A DNA stretch of 64,000 nucleotides from Gaeumannomyces sp. JS-464 (lineage: Eukaryota; Ascomycota; Sordariomycetes; Magnaporthales; Magnaporthaceae). Positions within the stretch are counted from its first letter, which is position 1; every line of letters starts with the position of its first letter. Where the stretch lies: assembly GCA_002197995.1 (NCBI GenBank), contig NGZR01000001.1, positions 310,001 through 374,000 of the forward strand, written 5' to 3'. Shown here in pieces: positions 21,571-32,296 of the stretch. Position numbers and translations under genes: made by a program. The notes below the pieces were generated by a model that did not search any database, was not told the DNA's origin, and worked only from the letters and a program-made list of their open reading frames with translations.

Positions 21571-23390
21571 ACGTAATTTATAAGTAAATAACGTATATAA
21601 GCGAATGGCGCGTTTTTTTATCGCGATTTGCGTTTCCCACTTTTAATTTTAATTGCTTAATAACTACAAATAACGTGGACATTTAACAAAGCTAAAATTG
21701 TTTTCGCTATACGGGCAATTAAATTTAATCTAACGTTAAATGTGCGTTCGGTAGCTAAAATTTACAACGTTTTTAAAACCACGTTACGTCGTTAACGCGT
21801 TAATTAGTTTGCTCGACGTAATAATATGCTTAAATTACGAAAATTAACGAAATTCGAAAAAAAAGCGTTTATTAAATACATATTCGAGCTGGATTTTCGC
21901 GCATTTTCTTTTTAGCTTTTTAATATTAAAAATATAGCTAATTAATTGCTCGTTAAACGTAATACGAGTACCGTTAGTAAAAACTAAGTCGCGAATTTCG
22001 TTTAACGCCGCGCAAAGCTTAACACGCGTTAAATTCGAACATATAACCATTAAAAGGCTAAATGCGAAAATCCTAAGTTTATTTTTACGTAATTCGATTT
22101 TATGCTAAACATTATAACTAAATATAGCATTTTAAATAACGATATTTACAATTTTAACAAAGCCGGCTTTTTTATAAATATAATCGCCGTTATTATAATT
22201 ATTATAACGTTAAAAACCCGCGGTAAAGCAAAACTAGTTTAATTTAATAACTGGAAATAAATTATAATTATTTAAAAAGTTAATTATTACGGTTAAACGA
22301 TTTTTTCTTTTATTATTGTTAAAAGGTAATATTATTTAGTTAATTGGTATTCGAACACCAACTTTTTACGCCATTAAATTATAGCAGTAAACGTTAACGG
22401 GTAAATTACAAATAAGCTCGGTTTGAAATAAATTTAGCATTTTAATAAACACATTATATCGCGTATAAAAAGAATATATCGTTTATTAATGTTAAACGGT
22501 TATAAAAGCTATTATTTAACGAATTTCGAACTTTACTATTAAAAATATAATATTATTACGTTTTGCAAATTTTAATATTCGTTTTACTTTTTTAACCGTT
22601 TAACGTTAAATATTTTAATTTATTAAAAAAAAGTACAGTTAATAAATCGAAAATTTAATAAAGTTATACGTTAACTATGTAATTAAAATAGAATTTTTTT
22701 CGGCGTTTAAAACGGCATTTTTTAACTTTATAACCAAGGAAAATATTTAAAAAGGTTTTCGAAAAGCTAATTTTGCTTTTTTAATTCGAATTTAAATTTA
22801 AAAAAGCTAAATGTAAAATTACAAATTTTAATTCTTTTAAAAGAATTTTTAAATAACGCCGAATTTTAAACCTTTAAAACGCTTTATACAGTTAAAAACG
22901 GAATTTCGTAATTTAAATATATTAAAATTCGGATTTCCAATTATTAAAGCATTTTTTTAACATTTATATTAACGGTTACAAACCAGTTTACGAAAAAGGC
23001 AAAGCGGTTATATATTAGTTAACCCTTTTTTAAAAAAAAGAATTTTAAATTTCGAAAAGCGAACAAAGCATTAAACAAACGCTAAAAGGTTAAAAAAGTC
23101 GTATTTAACAAAAATGGGTACATATTATTAAAAAAGTACGAAATGTTTTAAACTAAAAAAAGGCTAAATGGATAGTTATAATAAAAAATGCGCGATTAAA
23201 AAAGCCCGGAAAAAAGGGCGACGACGATTCGTTAGCGATATAGCATTTGCGGCAAAACCGGACATAATGCGCGCATTTGTTAAAAAAAAAAGTAAAAATA
23301 TCCGATATATATAATTTTAAATAGTTTAAATGGATTTTTAGCATTATTAAGTTAATATGCGCGTTAATTATTTAAAAGTTAGGTATAAGT
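21571..23390 (+). mobile_element. pogo/Fot1-type transposon copy P6, right end cut by G1
   Basis: Left end ACGTAATTTATAAGTAAATA at 21571 with TA before it. The body is colinear with the other copies up to GGTATAAGT at 23390, where the LTR of G1 begins. By comparison with the others only the last 30-40 bp, including the right terminal repeat, are missing, and I do not find them in the window. The copy was therefore in place before G1 arrived. Confidence 0.8.
21823..23300 (+). pseudogene. pogo/Fot1 transposase, copy P6
   Basis: N-terminus like MLKLRKLTKFEKKAFIKYIF near 21826. FNKAGF replaces FDETGF near 22155-22175, so the first acidic residue is lost. Later blocks follow in family order, ending in the CCHC region near 23235-23285. 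This is one of the most damaged copies. Confidence 0.73.
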
Positions 23391-23820
23391 TGTTACAATT
23401 AAAATAAAAGGGGGGTAAAAAGTTAACCAGCGGGATATTAAAAAAAAAGCGGATAAAAAAACAAACTTTTACCTCGCATTAAAACGAAACTTACGTGGCA
23501 TTTAAAAATTCGCAGTAATTTAAGGAATTATAACGAATTAATTTTAACAAACGATTCGTAATAATTTAAAAAATCACGACGAATTAAAAAAGTTTACGTA
23601 AAAGCTAAAAGTATAAATAAAAAAACTTTTCTTATATAAATAGTTTTAATTAAAACTTCGGCATTAATTAACTTAAGTTAACTTTTAAGCACCTTTTAAA
23701 GCAAGCAATTAAAAGTTGTTTTTTTAACTTTTAAAATTTACAATTAAACGCTAGCTATTGCTATTATTTAAACCATTTTTAAAACGTTTTACTTTAAAAA
23801 TAACCCTTTTAATTATAACA
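23391..23820 (+). repeat. 5' LTR of G1
   Basis: TGTTACAATTAAAATAAAAG to CTTTTAATTATAACA. The segment TAGTTTTAATTAAAACTTCGGCATTAATTAAC onward matches the G4 5' LTR near 57482-57540, but the first 230 bp do not. It lacks the tandem motif block seen in the other LTRs. Confidence 0.75.
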
Positions 23821-23859
23821 TTTTAACTAATGCTATTTAGCATTTCGTTAAAAACCCGG

Positions 23860-26830
23860 ACAATATAATATAGCTAATATTAACACGAAGCCCGAAAAAA
23901 AAGGAAATACGGTTTTTATTTTTAATAACGATAAGTTCGATTTAAACAACCTTGCTAACATAGCGTTCTTTTTTAAGCTTATAGCAACCGAATTTGCTAA
24001 AAAAAAAGGCTAAAATAACGAAATTTACTAAGCAATTAGTGTTATTTTAATTAGCTACGCCGGTTACGCTTATCGCAATTCGCGCGTATAAATCCCTTTT
24101 ATTAAACCATTGCGAAAGCAAAAACGGCAAATTTAAAACATTTTTTACCAAATGTAAAAGTGATTTTAAGCTTTACAAATAACAATTCGTATACGAAAAA
24201 TAAAAGGTCGCGTACGCTATTATTAAGTTAAATAGCAAAGTAAAAAAATTATTTTAACTAATTTAAAGCGATTACTTTAAAAGGCATAAAAAAAGCTAAA
24301 AAGTTATTAAATTTATTTTCGCTAATTTCGAAACTTTCGAAGAAAAAATTGGAAAAGTGTTTAAAATTATCCACGAAACTTAAACTGCTAAAAAGAAAAT
24401 GCTAGTTATTAAATAGCGAAAAACGGCGGCTAAATACGCCGCAAATTTCCAATAAATTAGCATTAAGCTTAATTAAAACGACGTTACGCTAATATTGCAT
24501 TTTTACAACGAATTACGGGAAAACGTAAAAAACGAACTCGCAAAGCAAAACCGCTTAAAGTTTTTTACGAATTACGTTTATAATACCGTTCGTATTAATA
24601 ATAAATTATACAAATAATAGCAAAAAAAAGGTTATAGTTTTAAAAATGCGGTATAAACTAATAAAGCTAATTAAAAAAAAAAGCTAAATAGCAGCTGTCC
24701 ACGGTTTATAAAACGCATTTAAACTTTATAAATTTTAATATAAATGCTACGTATTAATAATAAAAATAGCAAAAAGAAACAAAAGCAAAACCCGAAAAAC
24801 GAAAAGTGTTTTAAATATAGTTAGCCGGGTTACATTAAAACAAATTATTTTTAACAAAACGATTATCGTTAAATAGCTAACCTTTGACGAACGTAAAAAA
24901 ACCCGATATAAAACGAGTTATACCCCGGGTTAACGTTTAGGTAAACGTATTATAATAACGAACTATACACTATATATTAGTTAAATAAAAAAGCTACCGA
25001 ATGGTATCCTAAAAAGGCACGAAATATCGCTATGCTTAAAATTACTAAGCTTAAATAAAACAGCAAAAGGAAATCTCGCGTTGCTTCCGGCTTTATAAAA
25101 TCGGAAAAAAATAACGCTACTTTTCGCTAAACCTAAAAAGTGTTCCGAGTTAACAGTTTAAAAAAAGGAAAAATCCGAAAAAAAAAGCCGTTAAGTTAAA
25201 ACCACTTTTTTTTTTAAAAAAAGCGACGATTTAAACACCGACGCCGAGGTAAATTAAACCGTTAATACCACCTAGTTTTGAAAACGTACGGAAAAACCAA
25301 ACGATAGCGTTACCGCTAAACTTTCCGCACTTTTGTTTTATAACACTTAAAAAACCTAGAAAAAGCAATACGTTTTTACGCTATTCGACGTTTTAAAATG
25401 CTTTTAAAACGTTAAAGTTTTAAAGCACCTTAATAAACTATTATGCCACGCCACTTTAACCGAAAATAACGATGGTTAACCATTATTTTAATTTAACAAT
25501 TGCTAGGAAATTAAATACATAAGCAGTCGGTTCGAAAATACGAATTATTAAAAAAGGCCTGCCTTATACTTTTAAAACCACCCTAATATCGGCATAATAT
25601 ACCTCGGGCATCCGTATTTATTTTACGTAAAATGCGTTTACGAAAAATGTAAATTCCTTGTTAAAACCAAATTTAAACACAACTTTTCATACGAAAATTT
25701 AAAATAAGCTTAAGGTTAAACCGCAATTAGCGTTTTAATTACCATAATAAAAGCTAATTTATATTAATAAATTTGTTATAACTTTTAAACTTAGCGAACG
25801 GTATTTTATACTATATATTATAAGGATATTTAAGTAGGGAAAATGCGAAATTATAAAATGCAAAAAAAATTTGGCATAAAAAGCGGAAGTTTAATATCAG
25901 GGGATTATTCGAGCGTACGTCCCGTTTAACTCGGACCGGGAAACGAACGTACGGTACCCGTTCCTTTTATTAAAAAATTAAATAAACCACTCGAAAAAAA
26001 GCACGAAATAAGTAAAAAAAACAATTAAAAAAACCTTCGTAATAATAAAATTAAATCGATTTTAGGATTTGCTAATATTTTAAATAAAATATTAAAATAA
26101 AAAAGTTACGGTAATAATCGATTATAAAACAAAAAGCGATTATATTTCGCTATAAACGGTTAAACGGTATAAAATCCTTCCAAAACGGAAACCCTAACCG
26201 TATTAATTAAAAACGGTCGAAAAAATACTTATCGCTTATAATAAAAAGCAAATCGACTAAAAAACACGATTAATAACGCTACGCATTTAAAACGAGGAAA
26301 CCATTATAATCGTATTAAACGTTATAAATATAAAAAAAGGAAACATTATTTTAAAAATCCTATAACTTCGAAAAAATAACTTACAAAAAAATTAAGCTAC
26401 TAGTTAAATCCAATAAGGAAAATTACGAATAATTAAAACGGTTAACAATTACAAACTTTAAACCGTAAGTTAAAAAAGTAACAAAAAAAGGTTATAACGG
26501 GAATAAAATATGGCAGTTAGGTTTTGCATTTCGCATTAATAAATATACGACTATTTAAAATAAAAAGCGATTAAAACAATTAAACCAGCATTAATAAACG
26601 ACTCGTAAATGTTTTAAAAAAATATTATAAATATGAAAAATTATTTCGGAAAAACTTAAAAACGGTGCTTTTCGAATATAAACCGTTCGATTTTAAAATT
26701 AAGCTTAAACTAAAAACATATTTTAAATATTAAAAAGTATACCTATTACGGCGCTACAATTAAGTACTAAGTTAAAAACTTATTATTACACGAAAAGGGA
26801 AAGTTTATTAGCCCTGTAAAAAGCTAGTAA
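23860..26830 (+). pseudogene. G1 gag and truncated pol
   Basis: The gag N-terminal region reads VFIFNNDKFDLNNLANIAFF near 23910-23970, like the equivalent region of G4. A CCHC knuckle near 24810-24850 reads KCFKYS.PGYIKTNYF, with Cys, Gln and His positions damaged by C-to-T or G-to-A change. Then come NPI.NELYPGLTF and ATEWYPKKARNIAM, the protease-side region. From about 26500 the RT approach reads KLKTYFKY-type residues, ending in the first RT block near 26800. Gag would form the particle. Nothing is translatable as it stands. Confidence 0.65.
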
Positions 26831-26859
26831 TTCCAAAGCTAAATATAGGTATATTAGGC

Positions 26860-27926
26860 TTAATCCCGTAATAATACCCACTTTTTAAACCGCAATTAGT
26901 TTTTTAATTGCCAATTAATGCCATAGCGTTATTATCTTTTAAATATTAGCTTAATCGGGCTTTTTAGCGAAATGTTGCTTAAATTTTGCCATATAGCGTT
27001 ATTTTTTAACGCGGCGTCGCTTTTTTAATCGTAGCGCGGCGCGTTATCGCTAGTAATAAAACGTGCTTTTTTAATCGGGAAAACGCCGCTTTTCGCCCCG
27101 CTTTTAAATGTTTTTCCTCCTTTTGCTTTTTGCTTTTCGTTTTTTGCCAAATTTAACTTTTTGCTTTTTATTTTTTATTTTTATTACCACAGTTAAGCAT
27201 TATTACCATTTATCATTTCCTTTTCCGCGTTAACGTGCTTTCGATTCGCCGCCGTAATTTCGCTATCCCTTTGCGGTTTTTTTTTTAATTTTTACATTTT
27301 TTGTTTCCTTTATCGTTTTTATAACGCTTATTTAAAATAAATTTGGAAATATTTAGGTTTAACTTTTCCGCGTTTTGTTATATATGTTTTACTTACGCAT
27401 TTACGCGGGTAATTATTATTATATCTTTAATAATAAGCATTAAAATGCTTATTTTAACCTTAACGAAAGCATAACGTTTTTTTATTTTTAAACGGGTGGT
27501 AATAATTGCACCGGCATTTTCGTTAATTGCGATTAATGTTACGCGCGTTGTAAAAGGTGTAAAAAGGTTATTTTCGCTAGCGCTTTTTTAAGCTTTCTTT
27601 TAGCTTTTTCTTTTTGGTTTAATTATTCCGGTTTCGCTAACGTTCCGTTATATAAGTTTGCATTTTTATAAAAGGAAATTTCCACGATTTCGTTATATTT
27701 ATCGGCGTTATTAAAATTTTTAGATTATAAATTGCGACGAATTGCAAATTAAAAGTTACTAGTTTTCGAACGAGGCGAATAAACGCGAATGTAACAAGCT
27801 TTTCGTTATGCCGAAAACGTATCGTTTTGCCGTTAATAAAGCGGTATCCAAATTTATTTCCATTTTTATTAATTCGGAAACGTTTATCCGGAGTTATTAT
27901 AGCGAAACGGGTTTTTAGCGTTTTAT
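26860..27926 (-). pseudogene. Retroelement gag-like remnant R3 (left of G2)
   Basis: On the - strand, frames such as NNADKYNEIVEISFYKNANL followed by YNGTLAKPE (27730-27630) resemble the capsid part of gypsy-type gag proteins, and basic, Lys-rich residues follow toward 27000. It continues on the other side of G2 at 37073-37710: G2 inserted here with the 5 bp duplication TTTAT. No RT or LTR was found for it. The call rests on weak pattern similarity. Confidence 0.35.
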
Positions 27927-28365
27927 TATTACAATTAGGGGTTTGCTTTTAAAGTAGGGCACCTCGGGGGGGGGGGGGGGGGGGAGAAGGACAGTATCGC
28001 TAATTTGGTTAACAAAAAAACACGTAACTTAAAAGGACAATTTAATTGCTTGCCCCAAAAAATGCCTAAAAGCTAACTTAGGTTAACTAATGCCGAAGCT
28101 TTAATTAAAACTACCTAAAACAAAAGGAAATCCATCTTTTATATACACATTGCTTTCTTTAATAATTCTTTGGATTTATGGCTTTGTTTTTAGCTACCAC
28201 AAATTTACAAATCCCTTTTGGATTTATCGCTTTGTTTTTTGGCTACCACAAATTTACAAATCCCTTTTGGATTACGTAATTCCACGTATTTTAATGCGGG
28301 GTAAAAGCACTATTTAAACCCCTTTCCTACCCTGCTGTTTTAAGGCTTATATGCTAGTCGTAATA
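27927..28365 (-). repeat. 3' LTR of G2
   Basis: 439 bp, TATTACAATTAGGGG to GCTAGTCGTAATA (TGTTAC...GTAACA before mutation). It contains a run of 19 G at 27966-27984 and about two copies of a 50 bp unit (GGATTTATGGCTTTG...CAAATCCCTTTT) at 28160-28280. Confidence 0.85.
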
Positions 28366-28430
28366 TTAAGTTTCCCCTTTTTAAGCCGAATCCTTTTAGC
28401 CATGTTTTATCGCCCCGTTTTTTGTTAATA

Positions 28431-28438
28431 GTAAGTAC
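28431..28438 (+). promoter_or_regulatory. Splice-donor-like GTAAGTAC upstream of the antisense ORF
   Basis: GTAAGTAC lies exactly 141 nt before the ATG at 28572. The same octamer is at the same distance in G3 (42379) and G4 (63944, - strand). In G3 a TTTAACAG acceptor-like site follows about 48 nt later; here the final G is A. This suggests a short intron in the leader of the antisense transcript. Confidence 0.45.
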
Positions 28439-28571
28439 TTTCCTTTTTTACCATTTTTCATCCCCTTTTTATTTTAACAAAATGTTTGGTCGGGTGCGAA
28501 AACGTCTTTTTGCGAAAAAAACCCTTTAGCGTAAGGATTTGCTTGCTTAAATTCCTTCCTTTCTTATCGAA

Positions 28572-29038
28572 ATGCCTTTTTGCTTTTTTTATTACGAAGT
28601 TTTAAAGCGTAAAAAGTGTAAAGCCTTTTTTTAGGACTTATCGCGGTACGTGGAATGCTTTAATCGGAACCGTTCGGGTTGCGACATTTTGGGCCTTTTT
28701 TTTACGCAGCTCCAAAAAATTAAAAAATAGCACGCAATATTAAAAGCTAAGCTGGAAGCAAAAAAAAAAAAAGCGCCGTGCCGTAAAACGGGAGCTTTTC
28801 GCTGTTAACGCTCGCATTAAACGTTTAAAAACGCAAAAAAATGTGGTTTAAAAAGAAAATGCGCGCGTTTCGGCGCGGCATTAACGCTATGAAAAAGTTA
28901 AAGCGTATTAAGCCGGAGGAAGCCGACTAGGCGGCTTGTTAAGCTGTTTCGTAGCTTAAACCGTTCGTGGCGTTTGCCGTTTTTCCCGATTGGCAAGCGT
29001 TTAAGGTTAATCCTAACTTAAACCTGCTTTTTTTTTAA
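28572..29038 (+). pseudogene. Antisense accessory ORF of G2 (Cys-rich, coiled coil)
   Basis: Encoded opposite to gag-pol, starting 206 nt inside the 3' LTR. It begins MPFCFFYYEVLKRKKCKAFF, then RYVECFNRNRSGCDILG; the Cys pairs suggest zinc binding. After a Lys/Ala/Glu-rich helical stretch (ILKAKLEAKKK) comes KKMWFKKKMRAFRRGINAMK, then KLKRIKPEEAD. The frame continues with KPFVAFAVFPDWQAF and VNPNLNLLFF, and ends at TAA 29036-29038. In-frame stops are TAG/TAA of the kind C-to-T or G-to-A change makes, plus one frame shift in a 13-A run (28760-28772). G3 and G4 show the same frame and blocks, so it was a real coding region. I do not recognise the family; function unknown. Confidence 0.6.
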
Positions 29039-29073
29039 CCTGGTAAATTATAGCTTTTTTATTAACTTTTATA

Positions 29074-29145
29074 AGTCGTATAGCGCAATAGTAGCGTATT
29101 TTACCCAATTAGCCGGAGGTTTTAGGTTTAACTTTTAATACGACC
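29074..29145 (+). ncRNA. tRNA-like sequence in G2 (antisense to pol)
   Basis: 72 nt. The acceptor arms AGTCGTA and TACGACC pair at six of seven positions (all seven if A1 was G). TAGCGCAATAGTAGCGT is a D arm and A box, and GGTTTAACTTT is a damaged B box inside a T arm. The anticodon arm (TTTTACCCAATTAGCCG) does not fold normally and gives no clear anticodon. The same 72 nt unit is in G3 and G4 at the same place. It is probably a tRNA-derived pol III module rather than a working tRNA. Confidence 0.55.
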
Positions 29146-30440
29146 GTTATTAGGAATCCGATTATTAACGCGTCGGCGATCGGGTTTTTAGCTATTTTTG
29201 CTTTTGCTAATTTTTTTATAAATGCTTTTGCCGGTACTTTATTAGGGCTTTTTAGCAATTTACAAGCTTAGTTTTTTTTTCCTACGTGTTTTCCTCGTAG
29301 CCGTACCTTTTCCACTTAATTAAGTACTTTTTAGGCCTATTTTTTAGCTTATAATCCAAAAAATTTTCGATTTCGTATTTTTATTTTAGGTTGATTTTTA
29401 TTAACTTATCGCTTTTAAAGCCCGGTAGCGCTAATTCGAATAGGGATATATAAAAAACCGAGTGGGATTTTATAATTAGCGGTAATCGAAATTTATAATT
29501 TACGTTCGAAACCTTTTTTAATATTTTAAACGGTTTTAATTTTTTATAGTTTAGCTTATCGTTCGGTCGTTTTATTTTAATGTTTCGTCGAAAAAGATAA
29601 ACGTTATTTCCCTTTTTAAAGGTCGGTTTTTTAATCCTTTTTTTGTTTGCTTAAATAGCTATGCGGTGCCGTAGCTTTTTTAACTTTATTTAAAAGTGTT
29701 TATGCAATTTAATAAGCTTTGTTATTTATATTTCCGCTATTAAAACGTGTTTTTTTGCTTTACGTTCTTTATACGTCGTAAGCGTAAACCCGTAATTCGC
29801 AAAAAACGGTATAATTTTTATGCTTTTATAAATTAAGCTATTGTAAACGAACTAAGCTATAAGGAGTAGTTATATTTAATCGTTTTATTTATAATTAACG
29901 TAATAACGTAAATATTGCTTTATGGTTTGGTTTATCCGCTTCGTTTATCCATTTGGTTAAAAGTGGTAAGCTATAAATAAAAAGTGCTTCGCTCCCAGCT
30001 TATTTGTAAGTTTTTTTTCCAAAACTTGCTTATAAATAGCTTATTTTTATCCGTAATTAAGCGGTTTGGCGTGCCGTATTCCGCTATTACGTGCTTATTA
30101 AAAACGTACGCCAGCTTTATAACGTCGCTGCTTTTTAATATAGTAAAAACAAAGCGTATTTGGTAAGCCTATTTACTATTACCAATATATTATCGTATTT
30201 TACTCCGGTTATCGGTTTTTTAAATTAAAAAGTTTAATAACGAAATTTATAATAACTTTTTACTATGCCTCGCTTAGCGCCGGCAAAAGTTGCAAAAGCT
30301 TATAAGGCTTATGCTTATTGGCTTTATTTTTAGCGCAGTTTTCGCAATTTTTTATTGCGTTTTGTATTTCGGCTTAAGTTTTTGCGAACCCGTAATATTG
30401 TTATAACCGTTTCCATATTTTAGTTACGCTTTAATAGCTA

Positions 30441-32296
30441 ACGTAATTCACCCTTTTATGCTATAAACCCGAGTGTGCCACACGCGTTCCCGACCTTCGC
30501 ATATTTAACGCTAATCCCAACCTACTAACGCTAGGAATCTATTTAAACTATTCGGAATTGTATATATCGGACATTTTTTTTTTTTTAATAAATGCGCGCG
30601 TTATATCCAATTTTACCGCAAATGCCACATCGCTAACGAGTTATCGTCGCCTTTTTTTTAACCCTTTTGGTCGCGCATTTTTTGCTATAATTGCCTATCC
30701 AGCTTTTGTTGGTTTAAAACATTTCGTATTTTTTTAATAGTGTATAACCCTTTTTATTAAACACGTGTTTTTTTGGCTTTCCGGCGTTTGCTTAATGCTT
30801 CGTTCGCTTTGCGTAGCAAAGCAATATCGGCTTTAAAAAAGGCCATTTAATGCATTATTAAATTCGTCCTTTTCGCAAACTGGTTTACAACCGCTAATAT
30901 GGGTAACGGAAAACTGCTTTAGTAATTGGAAATTCGAGTTTTAATATATTCGGACTGCGAAATTGCGTTTTTAACTATTTAAAGCGTTTTAAAAGTTTAA
31001 AATTCGGCGTTATTTAAAGCCTTTTTCGGGGGAGTTAAAGTCCGTAACTTTACATTTAGCGTTTTTAAAACTAAATCCGGATTAAAAAAAGTAAAACCAG
31101 CTTTTCGGAAACCTTTTTAAATATTTCTTTCGGTTATAAAATTAAAAAATGCCGCTTTAAACGACGAAAGGAACTCGATTTTAGTTACGTAGCTAACGTG
31201 TAACTTTATTAAGTTTTTAATTTTTTAACCGTACGCTTTTTTTAGCGGGCCGAAATACTTAACGTTAAACGGTTAAAAAAAGTAAAACGAATACGAAAGC
31301 ATGCAAAGCGTAATAATGTTATATTTTTGGCAATAAAGCTCGAAATCCGTCGAATGGTGGCTTTCGTGGCCGTTTAGCATTAATAAACGATAAGTGCTTT
31401 TTATACGCGATATAATATGCTTATCGAAATGCTAAATCCATTTTAAGCTAAGCTCGTTCGTAATTCACTTGTTAACATTCGTTAAAATAACGTAATCGCG
31501 TAAAAAGCCGGTTTTCGAATACCAATTGGCTAAATAGTATTACCTTTTAACGATAATAAAAAAGGGGATTGCTTAACCGTAATAATTAACCTTTTAAATA
31601 ATTGTAACCCATTTCCGGTTGCCAAACTAAACCAACTTTGCTTTACTACGGCTTTCCGATATTGTAATAATTATAACGGCGGTAATTATGCTTATAAAAA
31701 AGCCGGTTTCGTTAAAATTGTAAATATCGTTATTTAAAATGCCATATTTGGCTATAATATTCCGTATAAAATCGAACTAGGTAAAAACAAGTTTGGGATT
31801 TTCGCATTTAGCTTTTTAGTAATCGTACTTTCGAATTTAACGCGTATCGAGCTTTAAGCGGCGTTTAACGAATTTCGCGATTTAATTGGTCCCGATAATA
31901 CCCGCGTCGCGTTCGGTAAGCAATTGGTTAGCCATATTTTTAATACTAAAAAATCGGGGAAGGAATGCGCGAAAATCCAGCTTCAGTATGTACTTAACAA
32001 ATGCCTCCTTTTCGGAATCCGTTAATTTCCGATTTTTGGGCACCTAATCGCGTCGAGCAATTCGGCCGCGCTTCCGCCGGGCGAAGGTGGAAAAGTCGAC
32101 GTTATAAATTTTGGCGGCGCCCCGAATACTTAACTGTGGATTCGATGCGATCGCTTAAAAGGCAAAAACAATTTTACGTTCGTCGCTTTTATTTGCTATT
32201 GTTTGTTATAAAGCTATTCGCGGATAAAGTTGGATTACGTATAAACGCGTTAATTGTAGCACATTTGGGTTTGTAGGATAAGGGGGTGAACTACGT
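30441..32296 (-). mobile_element. pogo/Fot1-type transposon copy P7 inside G2
   Basis: Ends ACGTAATTCACCCTTTTATG (30441) and the inverted AAGGGGGTGAACTACGT (to 32296), with TA at 30439-30440 and 32297-32298; 1,856 bp. It interrupts the integrase zinc-binding region of G2, so it is younger than G2. The termini are of the P3 type. Confidence 0.85.
30570..32045 (-). pseudogene. pogo/Fot1 transposase, copy P7
   Basis: The N-terminus is read from 32045 downward with GTG at the usual ATG position, as in P3. The DETGF-type block is near 31700, the HFDKH and LNGHES-type blocks near 31350-31450, and a CCHC region near 30590-30650 is recognisable as CGKIGYNAR-type residues. Several stops. Confidence 0.75.

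Larger units (their letters stand above)
23391..26860 (+). mobile_element. Chromovirus G1, 5' half only (+ strand)
   Basis: Begins with a 430 bp LTR (23391-23820) inserted in the end of pogo copy P6, followed by gag and the start of pol. The LTR edges are inverted (TGTTACAATTAAAA and TTTTAATTATAACA). Sequence related to G4 stops near 26860; RNase H, integrase and the 3' LTR are absent, so the element is truncated or its other part is displaced. It is a sister lineage of G2-G4: gag and the 3' half of the LTR align, but the 5' half of the LTR is different. Confidence 0.72.

Noticed and set aside
28150..28290. Possible CRISPR-like array from the repeated LTR units
   Set aside because: Only two or three units without spacers, inside an LTR of a eukaryotic retroelement. 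It is a tandem repeat.
29074..29145. Functional host tRNA gene
   Set aside because: The anticodon arm does not fold and yields no sensible anticodon. The unit recurs inside each chromovirus copy, so I call it tRNA-like only.
32001..32276. 91-codon + strand frame at the end of copy P7
   Set aside because: It overlaps the transposase N-terminus and terminal repeat on the opposite strand and has no matching frame in other copies except as a shadow.
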